In this document: piece by piece, positions 41,867 to 50,465 of the stretch
How the letters are laid out: every line of letters starts with the position of its first letter
Position numbering within the stretch: position 1 is the first letter of the stretch
Origin: Gammaproteobacteria bacterium
Lineage (GTDB): Bacteria; Pseudomonadota; Gammaproteobacteria; Nevskiales; Nevskiaceae
Assembly: GCA_028871525.1 (NCBI GenBank)
Contig: JAGWMX010000003.1
Location: 1-64,000 of the forward strand
Reading direction: 5' to 3'
Length of the DNA stretch: 64,000 nucleotides
Made by a program: the position numbers and the translations under genes
Notes under the pieces: model-generated
Told to the model about the DNA's origin: nothing
The model's input: only the letters and a program-made list of their open reading frames with translations
The model's database searches: none

Positions 41867-44368
41867 TCACGCCGCCGGCGCGTTGAGCAACGCCTCCACC
41901 GGCCGGCTCCAGGCGATGAAGCGGCCCTGCGCCCAGTCCACGCCCATCTCCCGCAGCGGCGCCAGCAGCGCCGGCGACTCGACGTGTTCGGCGATGGTCT
42001 TCAGGCCGAGGTCGTGGCCGATGCGGTTGATGGTCTCGACCATGCCGCGGTCGACGCGGCTGCCGAGCATGGCGCGGACGAAGCCGCCGTCGATCTTGAG
42101 GAAGTCGACGGCAAAGTTCTTCAGGTACGAAAACGAGGCCATGCCGGCACCGAAATCGTCCAGCGCGAAGCGGCAGCCCATCTGCGACAGCCGGGTGATG
42201 AAGTGCGCCGCTTCGGTCATCCGCGACACCGCCGCGGTCTCGGTGATCTCGAAGCACAGCCGCTGCGGCGATACGCCGGAACGCACCAACTCCTGCTCGA
42301 CCAGTTCCAGGGTCTTGTCGTCGGACAGCGACTGCGCCGACAGGTTGATGGCATAGATCACTCCGTCGGGCGGCAGTTGCGCCAGCGTATCCAGCGCGCG
42401 GCGGATCACCCAGCGATCCAGGGTGCTCATCATGAAGTAACGTTCGGCAGCCTGAATGTAGGCCGCCGGCGCAAGAAAGCGGCCACCGTGCTCGCGCAAC
42501 CGCAGCAGCAACTCGCGATAGACCACCGTGTTCGGATCGGTGACCGCCACCACGTCCTCGTAGAACAGCGTGAAACGCGACTCGTCCAACGCCTTGCCGA
42601 TTTTTCCGATCAGGCTCATCTGCAGATGGCGGCGCGCCAATTCGTCGCCGGCGCCGGCAAAACGCGCGCGGTCGCGGCCGGCATCCTTGGCGACATAACA
42701 GGCGGCGTCGGCCATGCTGATGGCCTGGGCGACGTTCTCGGTGGCGCCGTCGACCAGGACCGCGCCGAGACTGATCGTCACCGCGTGGTTTTGTCCCGCC
42801 CAGGAGAAACGGAAGCGCCGCGCCGCCTCGATCAGCAGATCGGCCACCGGACGTGCCGCCTCGAGATCGCGCTGCGGCAGCAGCACGCCGAACTCATCGC
42901 CGCCGAGACGGGCGAAAACGTCGCCCTCACCCAGGCAGCCGCGCAATTCGGCGGCCAGTTCGTGCAGCAGTTCGTCGCCGGCGACGTGGCCGAGCGTATC
43001 GTTGATCACCTTGAACTGATCGACGTCGAAAATGCACAGCGTCGAGGATTTGCCGCCATGCCGGGCACCGGCCAGCGCGCCGCGCACGCGCGCGTCGAAC
43101 TCGTCGCGGTTGAGCAGGCCGGTCAGCGGGTCGTGGGTGACGCGGTAAGCCAGCTCTTCGGCCAGCAGGTTGCGCTCGCTGACGTCCTCGAACACCATCA
43201 GCACGCCGTTGCCCCAGCGCTTGAGCCGCAGCCGCAGCGCAAGATGGCGGTTATCGCGGTGGATGATCCGGGTGTCCGGCAGTTCGGCGGTATCGTGTTC
43301 GCCCGCCAGCAGATCGGCCACCGGATCCGGGCTGCCGGTGCCGGTGTGCAGTTGCAGCACCTGCGTGTACGGCCGACCCAGCGCCTCGTCGCGAGTCACG
43401 CCGGACAAAGCCCAGGCGCGGCGGCTGAATTCGCGAATCACGCCGCGCTGGTCGACGATCACCACCGCTTCCGACAATTCGCCGAGCAGCGGGTCCGGCG
43501 TAACAGCCGGCGGCGGTACCAGCGTCGCCGCCGCAGCCGGCGGACCGCAGCGCGATGTCGCCGACACCGGCTGCCAGCGGTAGAGCATCGATCCGGTCTG
43601 GCGGCGATACAGGTCATCCGCTTCGGGCGGCAACGCCACCGCCGACCACAGCAGGCCGCCGGGCCGCTGTGCAGTGTGCAGCCGGGCCAGCAACTGGCGG
43701 CATGGCTGCGTCGCCAGCGCTTCCAGATCGGGGCACAAGATCAGATCCGCCAGCAGTCCCGGCGCCGGTGCGGTCAGACTCAGGCCGAGCGGCAACAAAT
43801 GCCGCTGCAGCGCCGGGATCAGCGTCAGGCCTTCGCCGCTCGCCTGCAGCAACCGCCGCCTGAGCGCTGCCGGCAGCCGTTCTCCGATCACCGGCGGCAG
43901 CGCCGCCAGCCCCTCCACCGACGGCGGCACGACATCGCTGGCGAACACCAGGAACTCGCCGGTTTCAGCGGCGGTCGCCAGCAGCACCGCCAGCGCTGCG
44001 GTCGGTGAGCCGTCGCAGGCCGGCACCCACACCCGCGGCGTCGCGCCGGCCGCGGCCGGCAGCGTCTGCATGACGCTGCGCAAACCCGCGATGGCCTCGG
44101 CATCCGCCAGCGGCACCGTGGCCGCCGGTACCAGTGCCGCCGCCAGTCGCTGCGCTTCGGACGGTTCGCGGACAAGATAGGCGGTATAGGCGCCGAAGTC
44201 GGCCAGGTCGAGCAGGCGCATACGCCGGCGCAGCCGGCGCAGCAGCGCGCCGCGCTGAAACAGCGCCAACGACAGTCCGCAGTCAGCCAGCGCGCAGTCG
44301 ATTACCGCCAGCGCCGCGTCCAGCGCGGAAGACATCGTCTCCCGCTGGCAGCCGTCGGATGGATCCAT
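41867..44368 (-). CDS. PAS-GGDEF-EAL cyclic-di-GMP protein with CheR-like N-terminus
   Basis: An 833-aa cytoplasmic signalling protein. The N-terminal ~300 residues look like a degenerate CheR methyltransferase (helical RRLRRRMRLLDLADFGAYTA, later VWVPACDGSPTAALAVLLAT). A PAS domain follows (~300-410, LLGELSEAVVIVDQRGVIRE), then GGDEF (~425-585) with intact LGGDEFG but without the upstream R-x-x-D inhibitory site. The EAL domain (~590-833) has ELLLRL in place of EALLR, NLSAQSL, FEITETAAVSR, LDDFGAGMASFSYLK, FLKIDGGFV, IAEHVES and AQGRFIAW. Most metal and catalytic residues are kept, so it is probably a phosphodiesterase, possibly with dual activity. An internal ATG at 44335 is an alternative start. 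Confidence 0.88.
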   Translation of the reverse strand: MDPSDGCQRETMSSALDAALAVIDCALADCGLSLALFQRGALLRRLRRRMRLLDLADFGAYTAYLVREPSEAQRLAAALVPAATVPLADAEAIAGLRSVMQTLPAAAGATPRVWVPACDGSPTAALAVLLATAAETGEFLVFASDVVPPSVEGLAALPPVIGERLPAALRRRLLQASGEGLTLIPALQRHLLPLGLSLTAPAPGLLADLILCPDLEALATQPCRQLLARLHTAQRPGGLLWSAVALPPEADDLYRRQTGSMLYRWQPVSATSRCGPPAAAATLVPPPAVTPDPLLGELSEAVVIVDQRGVIREFSRRAWALSGVTRDEALGRPYTQVLQLHTGTGSPDPVADLLAGEHDTAELPDTRIIHRDNRHLALRLRLKRWGNGVLMVFEDVSERNLLAEELAYRVTHDPLTGLLNRDEFDARVRGALAGARHGGKSSTLCIFDVDQFKVINDTLGHVAGDELLHELAAELRGCLGEGDVFARLGGDEFGVLLPQRDLEAARPVADLLIEAARRFRFSWAGQNHAVTISLGAVLVDGATENVAQAISMADAACYVAKDAGRDRARFAGAGDELARRHLQMSLIGKIGKALDESRFTLFYEDVVAVTDPNTVVYRELLLRLREHGGRFLAPAAYIQAAERYFMMSTLDRWVIRRALDTLAQLPPDGVIYAINLSAQSLSDDKTLELVEQELVRSGVSPQRLCFEITETAAVSRMTEAAHFITRLSQMGCRFALDDFGAGMASFSYLKNFAVDFLKIDGGFVRAMLGSRVDRGMVETINRIGHDLGLKTIAEHVESPALLAPLREMGVDWAQGRFIAWSRPVEALLNAPAA

Positions 44369-44462
44369 GGTTGCGTCCGCTCACCCCGCCGACCGAGATG
44401 CCGTAGCGGACAGTCTAGGCTCAGCGGCGACGGCAGCGCCAGCCAGACCGTTCAGCCGACTT

Positions 44463-45215
44463 TCATGGTCCTTCCTGCGCGCGCAGCGCCGGCAGCGCGC
44501 GCGCCAGCACCATGCGCGCCCGTACGATGCCTTCGCCGACCGCGGTTTCGATCTCGGCGTGAATGCCGGCGCTGCCCAAGCCGGCGGCCCAGTTGACCGA
44601 CACCGCCAGAATCGCGTACTCCAGACCCAGTTCGCACGCCAGCGCCGCCTCCGGCATCGCCGTCATGCCGATCATGTCGCAGCCGTCGCGCTTGAGCCGG
44701 CGCACTTCGGCGGCGCTCTCCAGCCGCGGCCCCTGGGTGACGCCGATCACGCCGCCATCGTAGATGTCCACGCGCGCGGCCAGCGCAGCGTGCAGCAGCT
44801 CGCGCCGCACACGTTCGGCGAACGGGACAGTGAATTCGACGTGACGCAACGGCACTTCGGCGCTGTCCGAACAGGTGTGCGCGCGGCCCCAGGTGTAGTC
44901 GATCAGATCCGCCGGTACCGCCAGCTGCGCTGGTCCGATCCACGGCGCGATGCCGCCGACCGCGCACACCGCCACCACGCTGCGCGCGCCGGCCTGCCGC
45001 AGCGCGCTGAGGTTGGCGCGGTAATTGACCGCGTGCGGCGGAATCGCGTGTTGCTCACCGTGACGGGCCAGAAACAGCACCCGACTGCCGGCGAAGCGGC
45101 CTTCCAGCAGCGGCGCCGACGGCGTGCCGTACGGGGTGGCGATGTCCAGCCGCCGGTCCACCGTCAGTCCGGGCATCCGGTCGAGGCCGGTGCCGCCGAT
45201 CACCGCCACGCTCAT
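44463..45215 (-). CDS. mtiP: S-methyl-5'-thioinosine phosphorylase
   Basis: A 250-aa nucleoside phosphorylase of the MTA phosphorylase family. Motifs are VAVIGGTGLDRM (N-terminus), FLARHGEQHAIPPHAVNYRA, VAVCAVGGIAPWIGPAQLA and MIGMTAMPEAALACELGLEY. Its position before hpt and nagZ (and near mfd-csiV) mirrors the Pseudomonas locus, where the product acts on methylthioinosine rather than methylthioadenosine; the symbol follows that synteny. With hpt directly upstream, it could channel the released hypoxanthine into IMP. Start ATG 45215 is 8 bp past the hpt stop. Confidence 0.88.
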   Translation of the reverse strand: MSVAVIGGTGLDRMPGLTVDRRLDIATPYGTPSAPLLEGRFAGSRVLFLARHGEQHAIPPHAVNYRANLSALRQAGARSVVAVCAVGGIAPWIGPAQLAVPADLIDYTWGRAHTCSDSAEVPLRHVEFTVPFAERVRRELLHAALAARVDIYDGGVIGVTQGPRLESAAEVRRLKRDGCDMIGMTAMPEAALACELGLEYAILAVSVNWAAGLGSAGIHAEIETAVGEGIVRARMVLARALPALRAQEGP

Positions 45216-45222
45216 CGTCGCG

Positions 45223-45774
45223 CTACTCCCGCAGGGCCCAGATCTCGGGCAGATGACGCCAGTGTTCACCGTAATCCATGCCGCAACCGAACAGATAGCG
45301 GTTCGGCAGCCGCAAGCCGACATAATCGGCGCGCGCGGCGTCGGCCTCACGCGCCACCTGCTTTTCAACCATCACCGCCACCGCGATGCCGGCCGGCGCG
45401 AACCCGGCGAGCGCGCGGCACACCGCCGCCAGCGTGCGGCCTTCGTCGAGCACGTCGTCGATGACGATCACGTGGCGCCCGGCGATGCGCTCCGGCGCCG
45501 GCTGTCGCTTCCAGGTCAGCGCGCCACCGCGGGTGCCGCTGCGGTAGCGAGTGGCGTGAAGATAGTCCATCTCCAGCGGAAACGGCAGCCGCTGCGCCAA
45601 TTCAACCGTCGGCACCATGCCGCCGACCGCCACCGCCAGCAGCAGCGGATCGCGCTGCGCGTAGTCGGCGGCGATACGCGCCGCCAGCGCGTCATAGGCG
45701 CGGCCGACCGCATCGCGATCAACCAGCCGCTCGGCACGCTCCAGCGCCTGCCGGGCCTGCTGCGGATCGATCAT
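45223..45774 (-). CDS. hpt: Hypoxanthine-guanine phosphoribosyltransferase
   Basis: Purine salvage enzyme, 183 aa. The PRPP-binding loop is HVIVIDDVLDEGRTLAAVC (~100-118), the hood/metal region is LLLAVAVGGMVPTVELAQRL, and MDYLHATRYRSGTRGG follows. The C-terminal VGLRLPNRYLFGCGMDYGEH carries the purine-contacting residues. Its start overlaps the nagZ stop by 4 bases. Next to mtiP, it fits a methylthio-nucleoside/hypoxanthine salvage unit. Confidence 0.94.
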   Translation of the reverse strand: MIDPQQARQALERAERLVDRDAVGRAYDALAARIAADYAQRDPLLLAVAVGGMVPTVELAQRLPFPLEMDYLHATRYRSGTRGGALTWKRQPAPERIAGRHVIVIDDVLDEGRTLAAVCRALAGFAPAGIAVAVMVEKQVAREADAARADYVGLRLPNRYLFGCGMDYGEHWRHLPEIWALRE

Positions 45775-46751
45775 CCCGGCCGCCGGTAAAGCCGTGCCAG
45801 CCGGGCGCTGGCCAGCGGACGCGGGGCGGCCGGCAAGGCGTCAAGCATCGCCACGACGCCGGCGCGGTCGTTGCAGACCGGCAGCATGTCGCAACCGGCT
45901 TCCAGCGCCAGCCCGGCGCGCTGCGCCGGATCGCCGGCGCCGGCCGCCGCCTGCATCGACAGGTCGTCGCAGAACAGCGCGCCGTTGAAGTGCAGGTCGT
46001 TGCGCAGCATCCGGCGCAGCCAGCGGCGCGAGAACGTGGCCGGCAGCTCGTCGACCGCCGGATAACGCACATGCGCGGTCATCAGCGATTCGATGCCGTC
46101 TTCGATCAGCGCGCGAAATGGCAGCAGATCGCTGCCTTCGATCTCCGCCAGACGGCGGCGATCGACCGGCAGTTCGTGGTGCGAGTCGGCGCTCACTGCG
46201 CCATGTCCGGGAAAGTGCTTGCCGGTGGCGGCCAGCCCGGCGGCGTTCAGGCCGGCGCGGAATGCTCGTGCCAGCTCGACGATCCGCTGCGGCTCGCCGT
46301 CGAAAGCGCGATCGCCGATGACGGTGCTGACGCCGCAGTCGCGGTCGAGCACCGGCGCAAAACACAGGTCGACGCCGACGGCGCCGAGTTCGCGGCCGAT
46401 CGTCGCGCCGCAGTCCCGCGCCGCGGCCAGGGCCCGCTCGGGCGATTCGAGATAACGTTCGCCGAAGGTGCGCATCGCCGGAATGCGGGTGAAACCGACC
46501 CGGAAGCGCTGTACGCGGCCACCCTCGTGGTCCACCGCGATCAGCAGGCGCGGCCGCTTGACCGCCGCCAGTTGCGCGCACAACGCCGACAACTGCGCCG
46601 GATCGCTGAAGTTGCGCGCGAACAGAATCACGCCGCCGACCAGCGGGTGCGCCAACAGCTCGCGCTCCTCGGCGGCAAGCTGCGGGCCGATCAGATCGAT
46701 CATCAGCGGGCCGATCGATCCCCCGGTGCCTCGCTCAAGACTTGAATTCAT
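45771..46751 (-). CDS. nagZ: Beta-N-acetylhexosaminidase NagZ
   Basis: Cytoplasmic glycoside hydrolase family 3 enzyme that removes GlcNAc from anhydromuropeptides in peptidoglycan recycling. The barrel shows GVILFARNFSDPAQL, LIAVDHEGGRVQRFRVGFT, DLCFAPVLDRDCG, the flexible catalytic loop KHFPGHGAVSADSHHELPVD (His/Asp) and LMTAHVRYPAVDELPATFS. The start is uncertain. ATG 46751 overlaps the CYTH gene by 17 bp and keeps the conserved S-x-G-P-L-M segment, whereas ATG 46703 would begin MIDLIGPQ and lose it. The 326-aa form is preferred. Confidence 0.93.
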   Translation of the reverse strand: MNSSLERGTGGSIGPLMIDLIGPQLAAEERELLAHPLVGGVILFARNFSDPAQLSALCAQLAAVKRPRLLIAVDHEGGRVQRFRVGFTRIPAMRTFGERYLESPERALAAARDCGATIGRELGAVGVDLCFAPVLDRDCGVSTVIGDRAFDGEPQRIVELARAFRAGLNAAGLAATGKHFPGHGAVSADSHHELPVDRRRLAEIEGSDLLPFRALIEDGIESLMTAHVRYPAVDELPATFSRRWLRRMLRNDLHFNGALFCDDLSMQAAAGAGDPAQRAGLALEAGCDMLPVCNDRAGVVAMLDALPAAPRPLASARLARLYRRPG

Positions 46752-47223
46752 CGGGCCAGCGGCAGAACGGATGGAACGCCAGCGCGTGATTGTAATAGCG
46801 CGCCTGCTCGGTGACCTCCTCGCCCAGCCAGGGCGGTCGCGTAAACGCTTCGTCGGCGCTGCGCAGTTCGATTTCCGCCACCACCAGACCGGCGTTGTCG
46901 CCGCCGAACTCGTCGATCTCCCACAGGTGCCCGGCATGCGGCACGAAGTGGCGGGTCTTGACCACGCGGCCGACGCACAGCGCCAGCAACTCGGTCGCAT
47001 CCTGCCGCGGCAGCGGGTAGTCGTATTCGGCGCGCGCGGCGCCGACCACCGCCGCCTTGATGTTCAGCCGCGCGGCGCCGGCTTCCAAACGCACTCGCAC
47101 CGAGGCGCGCGCCCCACCGCCGGGCGGGTGCAGGTAACCTTGCTGGTAATCGACGCGCCGGTTGGCCGCGGCGCGCCATCGGTCGCCGACGACCAGGAAC
47201 TTGCGCTCGATTTCGGTCGCCAT
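46735..47223 (-). CDS. CYTH domain protein (inorganic triphosphatase-like)
   Basis: A 162-aa single-domain CYTH (triphosphate tunnel) protein. The signature EIERKFLV is at residues 4-11 (E-x-E-x-K). Further charged strands are ASVRVRLEAGAARLNIKAAV, EYDYPLPRQDATELLAL, HLWEIDEFGGDNAGLVVAEI and a C-terminal YYNHALAFHP. Homologues hydrolyse tripolyphosphate or thiamine triphosphate; some make cAMP. Without a regulatory domain, a triphosphatase is most likely. It is between rlmD (5-bp gap) and nagZ. Confidence 0.92.
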   Translation of the reverse strand: MATEIERKFLVVGDRWRAAANRRVDYQQGYLHPPGGGARASVRVRLEAGAARLNIKAAVVGAARAEYDYPLPRQDATELLALCVGRVVKTRHFVPHAGHLWEIDEFGGDNAGLVVAEIELRSADEAFTRPPWLGEEVTEQARYYNHALAFHPFCRWPDEFKS

Positions 47224-47228
47224 CGCAA

Positions 47229-48569
47229 TCAGTCTTCACGCTCGAACAGCGCCATGGTCTCGACATGCGCGGTGTGCGGGAACATGTCCAGCACGCCGAC
47301 GCGCCGCAGCCTGTACCCGCCTTCGCGCACCAGCAGGCCGGCGTCGCGGGCCAGCGTGCCGGGATGGCAGGAGACGTAGAGCACACGCGCCGGCGCGCGG
47401 GGCAGCAACAGCCGCAGCACGTCCTGGGCGCCGGTACGCGGCGGATCCAGCAGCAGCGCCGAGTAGTCGCGCGCCAGCCACGGCGCCTGCGCCGATGGCT
47501 GCAGCAGATCGGCCCATACCGCCTCCAGCGGCAAACGGTTGGAAGCCGCATTGGCACGGGCGCGGTCAACCAGCCGCACGTCGCCCTCGATCGCGGTCAC
47601 GCGACAGCCGGCCGCCGCCAGCGGCAGGCTGAAATGACCCAGGCCGCAGAACAGCTCCAGCACCGCCGCGCCGGGCGCCGGCGCCAGCCAGTCCAGAACC
47701 TGCCGCACCATCGCTTGAGAGATTTCCGGATTGATCTGCACGAAATCCGTCGGCCGGAACTCAAGTCTCAGCTCGCCGGCGTCCGGCGAATAACGCAGCG
47801 CGCGCGCAGGCGGGTGCAGCGGGCTGACGCTGTCCGGCCCGCCTGGCTGCAGATACAGCTCAAAGCCGGTGTCGGCGGCGAATTCAGCCAGCAGCTGACG
47901 GTCGGCGGCGTCGGGCATGCGCAGCACTCGCACCACCAGCGCGACGTGCTCAGCGCAGGCCACCTCGATTTGCGGAACGCTGTCGGCGATCGACAGCCGG
48001 CCGAGCATCTCGGCCAACGCTGCCAGCCGCATGCCAACGCGCGCGTCGAGTACTTCACAACGGGACAGTTGCGCCAATAACGGCGAGTGGCGCTGGCGGA
48101 AACCGACAATCACGCCACCCTTGCGCAGCACCAGCTTGACGCCCAGCCGCGCGCGGCGGCGGTAGCTCCAGACCGGGCCGGTCAACGGCGGCGCCATTTG
48201 CTGCGGCTGCACGCCACCGATACGCTGCAACGCATCCAGCACCCACCGCTGCTTGTACGCGACTTGCGCCGCCGGCGCCAGATGCTGCAGGGCACAGCCG
48301 CCGCAGACGCCGAAATGCCGGCAGCGCGGGGCGACGCGATCGGCCGCGCGCGTTTCCAGCTGCAGTACCGTCGCCTCGTCGGTCCGCCGCTTGCGGCGCC
48401 GCAGGCGTGCAAGCACACGCTCGCCGGGCAGGGCGTCGTCCAGCATCACCACCTTGCCGGCATGCTTGCCGTCCAGCCAACGGCCGAGACCGCGGCCGTC
48501 GTCAGTCAGCGCGACGACTTCGGCCAGGGCTTCGATGCCGGGTTGTTTCTTTGCGTGTCTGCCATCCAT
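47229..48569 (-). CDS. rlmD: 23S rRNA m5U1939 methyltransferase, start built from repeat
   Basis: Iron-sulfur SAM methyltransferase modifying U1939 of 23S rRNA. An N-terminal TRAM domain (VVALTDDGRGLGRWLDGKHA) precedes the [4Fe-4S] ligands CRHFGVCGGCALQH. SAM binding is VLELFCGLGHFSLPLA, followed by LLLDPPRTGAQDV and the catalytic cysteine in VLYVSCHPGTLARD. The product is 446 aa. The ATG at 48569 lies inside a family 2 repeat, so residues 1-5 (MDGRH) come from the element (compare MDGRYGTYK in the next copy and DGGYETYK in nnr). The frame stays open 84 codons further through both copies, but that part reads as repeat, not TRAM. Confidence 0.9.
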   Translation of the reverse strand: MDGRHAKKQPGIEALAEVVALTDDGRGLGRWLDGKHAGKVVMLDDALPGERVLARLRRRKRRTDEATVLQLETRAADRVAPRCRHFGVCGGCALQHLAPAAQVAYKQRWVLDALQRIGGVQPQQMAPPLTGPVWSYRRRARLGVKLVLRKGGVIVGFRQRHSPLLAQLSRCEVLDARVGMRLAALAEMLGRLSIADSVPQIEVACAEHVALVVRVLRMPDAADRQLLAEFAADTGFELYLQPGGPDSVSPLHPPARALRYSPDAGELRLEFRPTDFVQINPEISQAMVRQVLDWLAPAPGAAVLELFCGLGHFSLPLAAAGCRVTAIEGDVRLVDRARANAASNRLPLEAVWADLLQPSAQAPWLARDYSALLLDPPRTGAQDVLRLLLPRAPARVLYVSCHPGTLARDAGLLVREGGYRLRRVGVLDMFPHTAHVETMALFERED

Positions 48570-48660
48570 GCGCGGTCTATGGCTTCGGTTCGGGCCCGGC
48601 CCGGCCATCCCTGGCCGGGCGTTCGGGACCGTCGCGACCCGTGGTCGCGAAGCACGGCCC
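48551..48660 (-). repeat. Family 2 repeat, copy next to rlmD
   Basis: About 110 bp. It contains two perfect hairpins on the plus strand: GCCCGGCCA-TCCC-TGGCCGGGC (48599-48620) and TCGCGACC-CGT-GGTCGCGA (48632-48650). Its left end provides the rlmD start codon. It is immediately followed by a second copy in the same orientation; the shared stretch CCCGGCCATCCCTGGCCGGG and its flanks are identical. Confidence 0.93.
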
Positions 48661-48787
48661 CTTGTATGTTCCATACCTGCCGTCCATGGCGCGACCTCAG
48701 CGGTTCTCGGATGGCCCGGCCCGGCCATCCCTGGCCGGGCGTTCGGGGCCATCGCGACCCGTGGTCGCGAAGCACGGCCCCTCACCC
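48661..48787 (-). repeat. Family 2 repeat, copy forming the exonuclease C-terminus
   Basis: About 127 bp, starting CTTGTATGTTCCATACCTGC, which itself holds a small GTATG-TTC-CATAC hairpin, and containing the same two perfect hairpins as the preceding copy. Read on the minus strand it encodes GEGPCFATTG then GPERPARDGRAG and the stop of the exonuclease gene at 48697. This is the same frame and nearly the same peptide as the nnr insertion. Confidence 0.93.
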
Positions 48788-49557
48788 CAGGCGCGCGCGA
48801 ACTCGACCCAATGCGGCGCACCGCCGGCGGCGACGAAAGCGCGCACCCGCGCCTCCTCGGCCAGCCAGGCGTCGGCGTCGAGCAGGCCGCGCAGGCGCTG
48901 GAAACGCAGGAACAGCAGATAGGTGTTCAGCGCGTCGGTCTCGCAATAGGCGCGCACCGCGGCCAGCCGGCCGGCGCGAACCGCATCGGCAACCTGGCTG
49001 CCGTCCATGCCCAGCTTGCCGGGCAGGCCGCACAGCCGCGCCAGTTCGTCGAGGCGCACGTAGTTGCGGGCCTGGTACAGCGCCAGCACGTCCATCAGGT
49101 CGATGTGGCGGAACTGGTAGCGTCCGATGTAGCTGTCCCACTTCGATTCGCGCTCGAAGTGCCCGGTGTCCCAGTAGCGCGGTGCGGCAATGCCGTGGAT
49201 CAGCGCGCGGTAGTGCATCACCGGCAGGTCGAAACCGGAGCCGTTCCACGACACCAGCACCGGCCGGTATTTCTCGATGCCGTCGAAGAACCGCTGGATC
49301 AGCTCGGCCTCGGCAGCGGCCGGATCGCCCAGGGACCACACCCGCAGCTCGTCGCCGGCGCGCAGGCAGCAGGCGATGGCCGCCACTCTCTGCAGGTGCG
49401 GCGGCAGAAACTCATTGCCCTTTTCGGCGCGCTGGCGCGCCAGCAGCGCGGCTTCGGCGGCGGCGGCGTCGACGCCATCGAGCGGGTACAGCCGGCGTGC
49501 GCCGTCGACGTCCGGAACCGTCTCGATGTCGAATGCCAGTGTCGGTTCGACGGCCAT
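48697..49557 (-). CDS. Predicted 3'-5' exonuclease (DnaQ/PolB type) with repeat-derived tail
   Basis: A DEDD-family exonuclease domain protein of 286 aa. The metal-binding DIE motif is in LAFDIETVPD (residues ~8-17); Exo II-like is PVLVSWNGSGFDLPVMHYR; the C-terminal motif AVRAYCETDALNTYLLFLRF follows (with a Tyr/Cys-Glu-Thr-Asp). This matches the family annotated as predicted 3'-5' exonuclease related to the PolB exonuclease domain. The last ~26 residues (after EFARAWG) come from a family 2 repeat that supplies the stop codon, so the native C-terminus has been replaced or extended. It is between cysM (8-bp gap) and rlmD. Confidence 0.88.
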   Translation of the reverse strand: MAVEPTLAFDIETVPDVDGARRLYPLDGVDAAAAEAALLARQRAEKGNEFLPPHLQRVAAIACCLRAGDELRVWSLGDPAAAEAELIQRFFDGIEKYRPVLVSWNGSGFDLPVMHYRALIHGIAAPRYWDTGHFERESKWDSYIGRYQFRHIDLMDVLALYQARNYVRLDELARLCGLPGKLGMDGSQVADAVRAGRLAAVRAYCETDALNTYLLFLRFQRLRGLLDADAWLAEEARVRAFVAAGGAPHWVEFARAWGEGPCFATTGRDGPERPARDGRAGPSENR

Positions 49558-49565
49558 CGCGGCGC

Positions 49566-50456
49566 TCAGACCGGGTAGACGCCGGTGGAGACGTAGCGGT
49601 CGCCGCGATCGCAGACGATGGCGGCGATGGTCGCGCCGGACAGCTCGCGGCACAGCCGCAGCGCCGCCCATACCGAACCGCCGGACGACGGGCCGGCGAA
49701 TACGCCCTCCACACGCGCCATCTCGTGCATCGTCGTCTCGGCGTCCGCGGCCTCGACCTCGATGACGCGGTCGACCCGCGAGCGCTCGAAGATTTTCGGC
49801 AGATAGGCCTCGGGCCACTTGCGGATGCCCGGTATCGACGATTCTCCGGCCGGTTGCACGCCGACGACCCGGATTGCCGGGTTCTTCTCCTTGAAGAACC
49901 GCGAACAGCCCATGATGGTGCCGGTGGTGCCCATCGTCGCCACGAAATGGGTGAGGCGCCCGCCCGTGTCCCGCCAGATCTCCGGCGCCGTGCCTTCGTA
50001 GTGCGCGCGCGGGTTGTCCGGATTGGCAAACTGGTCCAGCACCCGGCCCTTGCCGTCGACCTGCATCGAAAGCGCCAGATCGCGGGCGTACTCCATGCCC
50101 TGCTCCTTGGTCACCGGAATGATCTCGGCGCCGAAAGCCTTCATCACCGCACGCCGCTCGCCGCTCATGTGCTCCGGCATGACCAGCGCCATGCGGTAGC
50201 CCAGGGTTGCCGCCACCATCGCCAGCGCGATGCCGGTGTTGCCGGAAGTGGCTTCGATCAAGGTGTCGCCGGGCTTGATCTCGCCGCGCTCGGCGGCGTG
50301 GCGGATCATCGAATAAGCCGGCCGGTCCTTGACCGAACCGGCCGGGTTGTTGCCTTCCAGCTTCAGCAACAGCGTGTTGTCGCCGATGCCGGGCAACCGC
50401 CGCACCTGTATCAACGGGGTGTTGCCGATGGTGTCGGCCAGGCCCTGGTAGCTCAT
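49566..50456 (-). CDS. cysM: Cysteine synthase B
   Basis: PLP-dependent O-acetylserine sulfhydrylase of 296 aa. The N-terminal IGNTPLIQVRRLPG and Schiff-base lysine NNPAGSVKDRPAYSMI (~35-50) are clear. EATSGNTGIALAMVAA, VATMGTTGTIMGCSRFFKEK and GPSSGGSVWAALRL bind substrate and phosphate. CysM rather than CysK is indicated by length and by the NPAGSVKDRPA and RRAVMKAFGAEII segments. Start MSYQGLADTIGNTP is 9 bases before acpS in transcription order, with a run of close genes on both sides. Confidence 0.95.
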   Translation of the reverse strand: MSYQGLADTIGNTPLIQVRRLPGIGDNTLLLKLEGNNPAGSVKDRPAYSMIRHAAERGEIKPGDTLIEATSGNTGIALAMVAATLGYRMALVMPEHMSGERRAVMKAFGAEIIPVTKEQGMEYARDLALSMQVDGKGRVLDQFANPDNPRAHYEGTAPEIWRDTGGRLTHFVATMGTTGTIMGCSRFFKEKNPAIRVVGVQPAGESSIPGIRKWPEAYLPKIFERSRVDRVIEVEAADAETTMHEMARVEGVFAGPSSGGSVWAALRLCRELSGATIAAIVCDRGDRYVSTGVYPV

Positions 50457-50465
50457 CGCGGCAGT

